A DNA stretch of 6,117 nucleotides. Source: an uncultured Desulfovibrio sp. GTDB taxonomy: Bacteria > Desulfobacterota > Desulfovibrionia > Desulfovibrionales > Desulfovibrionaceae. Below the pieces are notes generated by a model. The model had not been told where the DNA came from. It did no database searches and saw only the letters and a program-made list of their open reading frames with translations. The stretch is from the NCBI GenBank assembly GCA_946490455.1, contig CAMLXE010000117.1, positions 1 to 6,117 on the forward strand, read 5' to 3'. Within the stretch, counting starts at the first letter, position 1. Every line of letters starts with the position of its first letter. A program made the position numbers and the translations under genes. This document shows, piece by piece, positions 4,691 to 6,117 of the stretch.

Positions 4691-6117
4691 GCGATACCTG
4701 CTGCGCGGCATACAGCTTTTTGTATTCCTCCGCACTGATAACCGTGTCAAACAGGCCGACATTTTCGTTGTCATGGCGGTTCTGAATACCGGTGTACTCA
4801 AGGCTTGAGTCTTCGTAGCGTTTAAACTTATAGACCGCGTCATTCATTAAGGACGCATTGAATAAATCAAGGCTGCAAAGCAGTTCAAAATCAGCCACAT
4901 CCAGTCCGGTAACCTTTTTGAAGAGTCTTGGTTCAAGCTGGGTGATGACATCTTTCAAGGAATATTCCCGATAATCGCTCAAGTACATAAATATGGGAAT
5001 GCGGGTGGCGAATTTTATCAGCTTTTCCTGTATTTGTTTGCGTTTGGACTTGAATTCCTTCTCCTCGTCCGTCAGCGCCTTCTTTTCCTTTTGCGTGAGC
5101 GTCTCCGAGTTTTTTCTGGCTTTTTTGACGGCCTCGGATTTATTGATGATAAATTCAATGTCTGCGTTCAGGCTGCGGAAGCCCTCGATTTTCATAAGGG
5201 CGGCCATAGCTTCCGGGCTGTCCATCAGGCGTCTAAGAGTAGCATTGTCCACATTCACAAGCAACGCCGATTCCCAGCGTCTGGCCAAAAGCGTGGCCGA
5301 TGTTCCGGCAAGGGCGAAGTCCAGAATTTCCTTGGCGTCAATCTGACGCATGGTTGAGCCATCATAGGCTATGACCGGCAGAAAGTTCACAAATTCATCA
5401 ACTTTCTTCTCCGGGTTGTTTTCGGCAATGTTCAGGCGGCAGGAATAATCGGCAATCTGCTTCAGCGCCCGCTCCGGGGCGAAATCAAAGACATAACAGT
5501 TGTGCTTGATGATTTCCTTCTTGTTGCCGTCAACAGTGATTTCCCAGGGGGACTGCACACGGAAGGCGGTCTGGAAATATGTTTCAGGAGACTGCAAATT
5601 GCGGAGCATGAAAACGCCAGTCCAGGGTTTTACCGTAACACCGGTGGTCAGCTTGCCGCAGGTCAGGGTTATGGTTTTGCTTTTGAGCGGATCAGCCATT
5701 GAATTCAGGACTGGCGGCAAAGCGTCAAGGCCAACTCCGGCCTTTGTGCCAGCGCAGACATTGATTGTATAATCATGGTAAAATCTGTTCTGCTTCTGGG
5801 CCAAAAGATTGCCCATTGCCTCGCAAGCCGCCACATTGGGCAAAAACCACAAGGTATGCGATAACACCTGTAAAAGCCGCGTGTCCGCAAACGGCATGGC
5901 TGGTTTGCCTTTACCGAGCTTCAAATCTTCTTTCGTAGTCGGCATATATGCGCCGCGTATGAGATCAAGCCACTTCTGAACCTCGTTTTCATGCTCAAAC
6001 TTGGCTTCCTTTCCTTTACCGGTGGCTGCAAAAAATACATTCAAGTCAAATTCGTTAAACTCGCCTTCCTCGGCAATGGAACGGATGCTGTCAGGCAGTT
6101 TATAGGTCAGCAGGACA
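4674..6117 (-). CDS. C-terminal part of a superfamily 2 helicase-like protein, probable restriction/defence enzyme (5' end outside window)
   Basis: The reading frame is open from the right edge of the window to a TAG at 4676-4674, giving 480 residues of a longer protein with no start in view. The visible residues 80-192 look like the second RecA domain of an SF2 helicase: a hydrophobic strand with SHTLWFLPN (86-94), then TLTCGKLTTGVTV (150-162) as a motif V equivalent, and ETYFQTAFRVQSPW (178-191) as a motif VI equivalent with the Q..fR arrangement. The ATPase motifs I and II must lie upstream, off the window. After the helicase core come about 290 residues of mixed helix, with a lysine- and glutamate-rich stretch at 326-366 that is probably a coiled coil. 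The pattern reminds me of helicase subunits of type III-like or other restriction enzymes, but no nuclease or methylase motif is in view, so the defence role is inferred from family likeness and island location. It converges on the second integrase gene. Confidence 0.7.
   Translation of the reverse strand, partial: VLLTYKLPDSIRSIAEEGEFNEFDLNVFFAATGKGKEAKFEHENEVQKWLDLIRGAYMPTTKEDLKLGKGKPAMPFADTRLLQVLSHTLWFLPNVAACEAMGNLLAQKQNRFYHDYTINVCAGTKAGVGLDALPPVLNSMADPLKSKTITLTCGKLTTGVTVKPWTGVFMLRNLQSPETYFQTAFRVQSPWEITVDGNKKEIIKHNCYVFDFAPERALKQIADYSCRLNIAENNPEKKVDEFVNFLPVIAYDGSTMRQIDAKEILDFALAGTSATLLARRWESALLVNVDNATLRRLMDSPEAMAALMKIEGFRSLNADIEFIINKSEAVKKARKNSETLTQKEKKALTDEEKEFKSKRKQIQEKLIKFATRIPIFMYLSDYREYSLKDVITQLEPRLFKKVTGLDVADFELLCSLDLFNASLMNDAVYKFKRYEDSSLEYTGIQNRHDNENVGLFDTVISAEEYKKLYAAQQVSLRQSQ

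Larger units (their letters stand above)
1920..6117. mobile_element. Left part of a putative genomic island integrated at selC
   Basis: The interval begins right after the selC CCA end and holds a terminator, two P4-type integrase genes and the 3' part of a helicase-like gene. A tRNA 3' end followed closely by a tyrosine integrase gene is the hallmark of an integrative island. No transposase, conjugation gene or second attachment site is visible, so the type, the size and the right boundary are unknown. The two integrases could also mean two islands inserted one after the other at the same site. Confidence 0.65.

Noticed and set aside
6042..6044. TTG at 6044-6042 as the start of the helicase-like gene
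   Set aside because: The frame stays open for 24 more codons to the window edge, and the protein lacks the N-terminal helicase half, so the true start is outside.

Overview
The window looks like a bacterial chromosome joined to the edge of an integrated genomic island. The chromosomal part (about 1-1920) carries a TlyA-type rRNA 2'-O-methyltransferase gene, an IclR-family regulator gene and a complete selenocysteine tRNA gene (selC, anticodon TCA, encoded CCA). The host therefore decodes UGA as selenocysteine at some sites. Because tlyA is absent from E. coli-type enterobacteria, this is probably another selenoprotein-using lineage with mid-range GC. A Desulfovibrionaceae-like organism would fit, but that is a guess from overall character and not from a diagnostic marker.

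Just downstream of selC come a factor-independent terminator and then two complete tyrosine integrase genes in tandem, in the same orientation as selC. Both encode proteins of the P4/prophage type: an N-terminal DUF4102-like arm-binding domain, a core-binding domain, and a catalytic domain with the R, K, HxxR, H and Y residues. The 3' end of a tRNA gene is the usual attachment target of this family, and selC is a classic island site. The far attachment site is not in the window.

Each integrase gene has an unusual leader. In front of the first there are four copies of an 8-bp motif, arranged as two nested inverted pairs. They would fold the RNA into a long hairpin over the ribosome-binding site and touch the start codon. 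In front of the second there is a perfect TTGACA box followed by a 6-bp inverted repeat that fills the promoter spacer like an operator, several short direct repeats, and a strong Shine-Dalgarno in front of a TTG start.

At the right, running in from beyond the window, is the C-terminal 480 residues of a large protein on the minus strand. It has superfamily 2 helicase-like motifs and resembles the helicase subunit of restriction or other DNA-defence enzymes. Its 3' end overlaps the 3' end of the second integrase by 17 bp, tail to tail. The simplest reading is a selC-borne island whose integration module borders a defence-type cargo gene. What the rest of that cargo is cannot be seen here.
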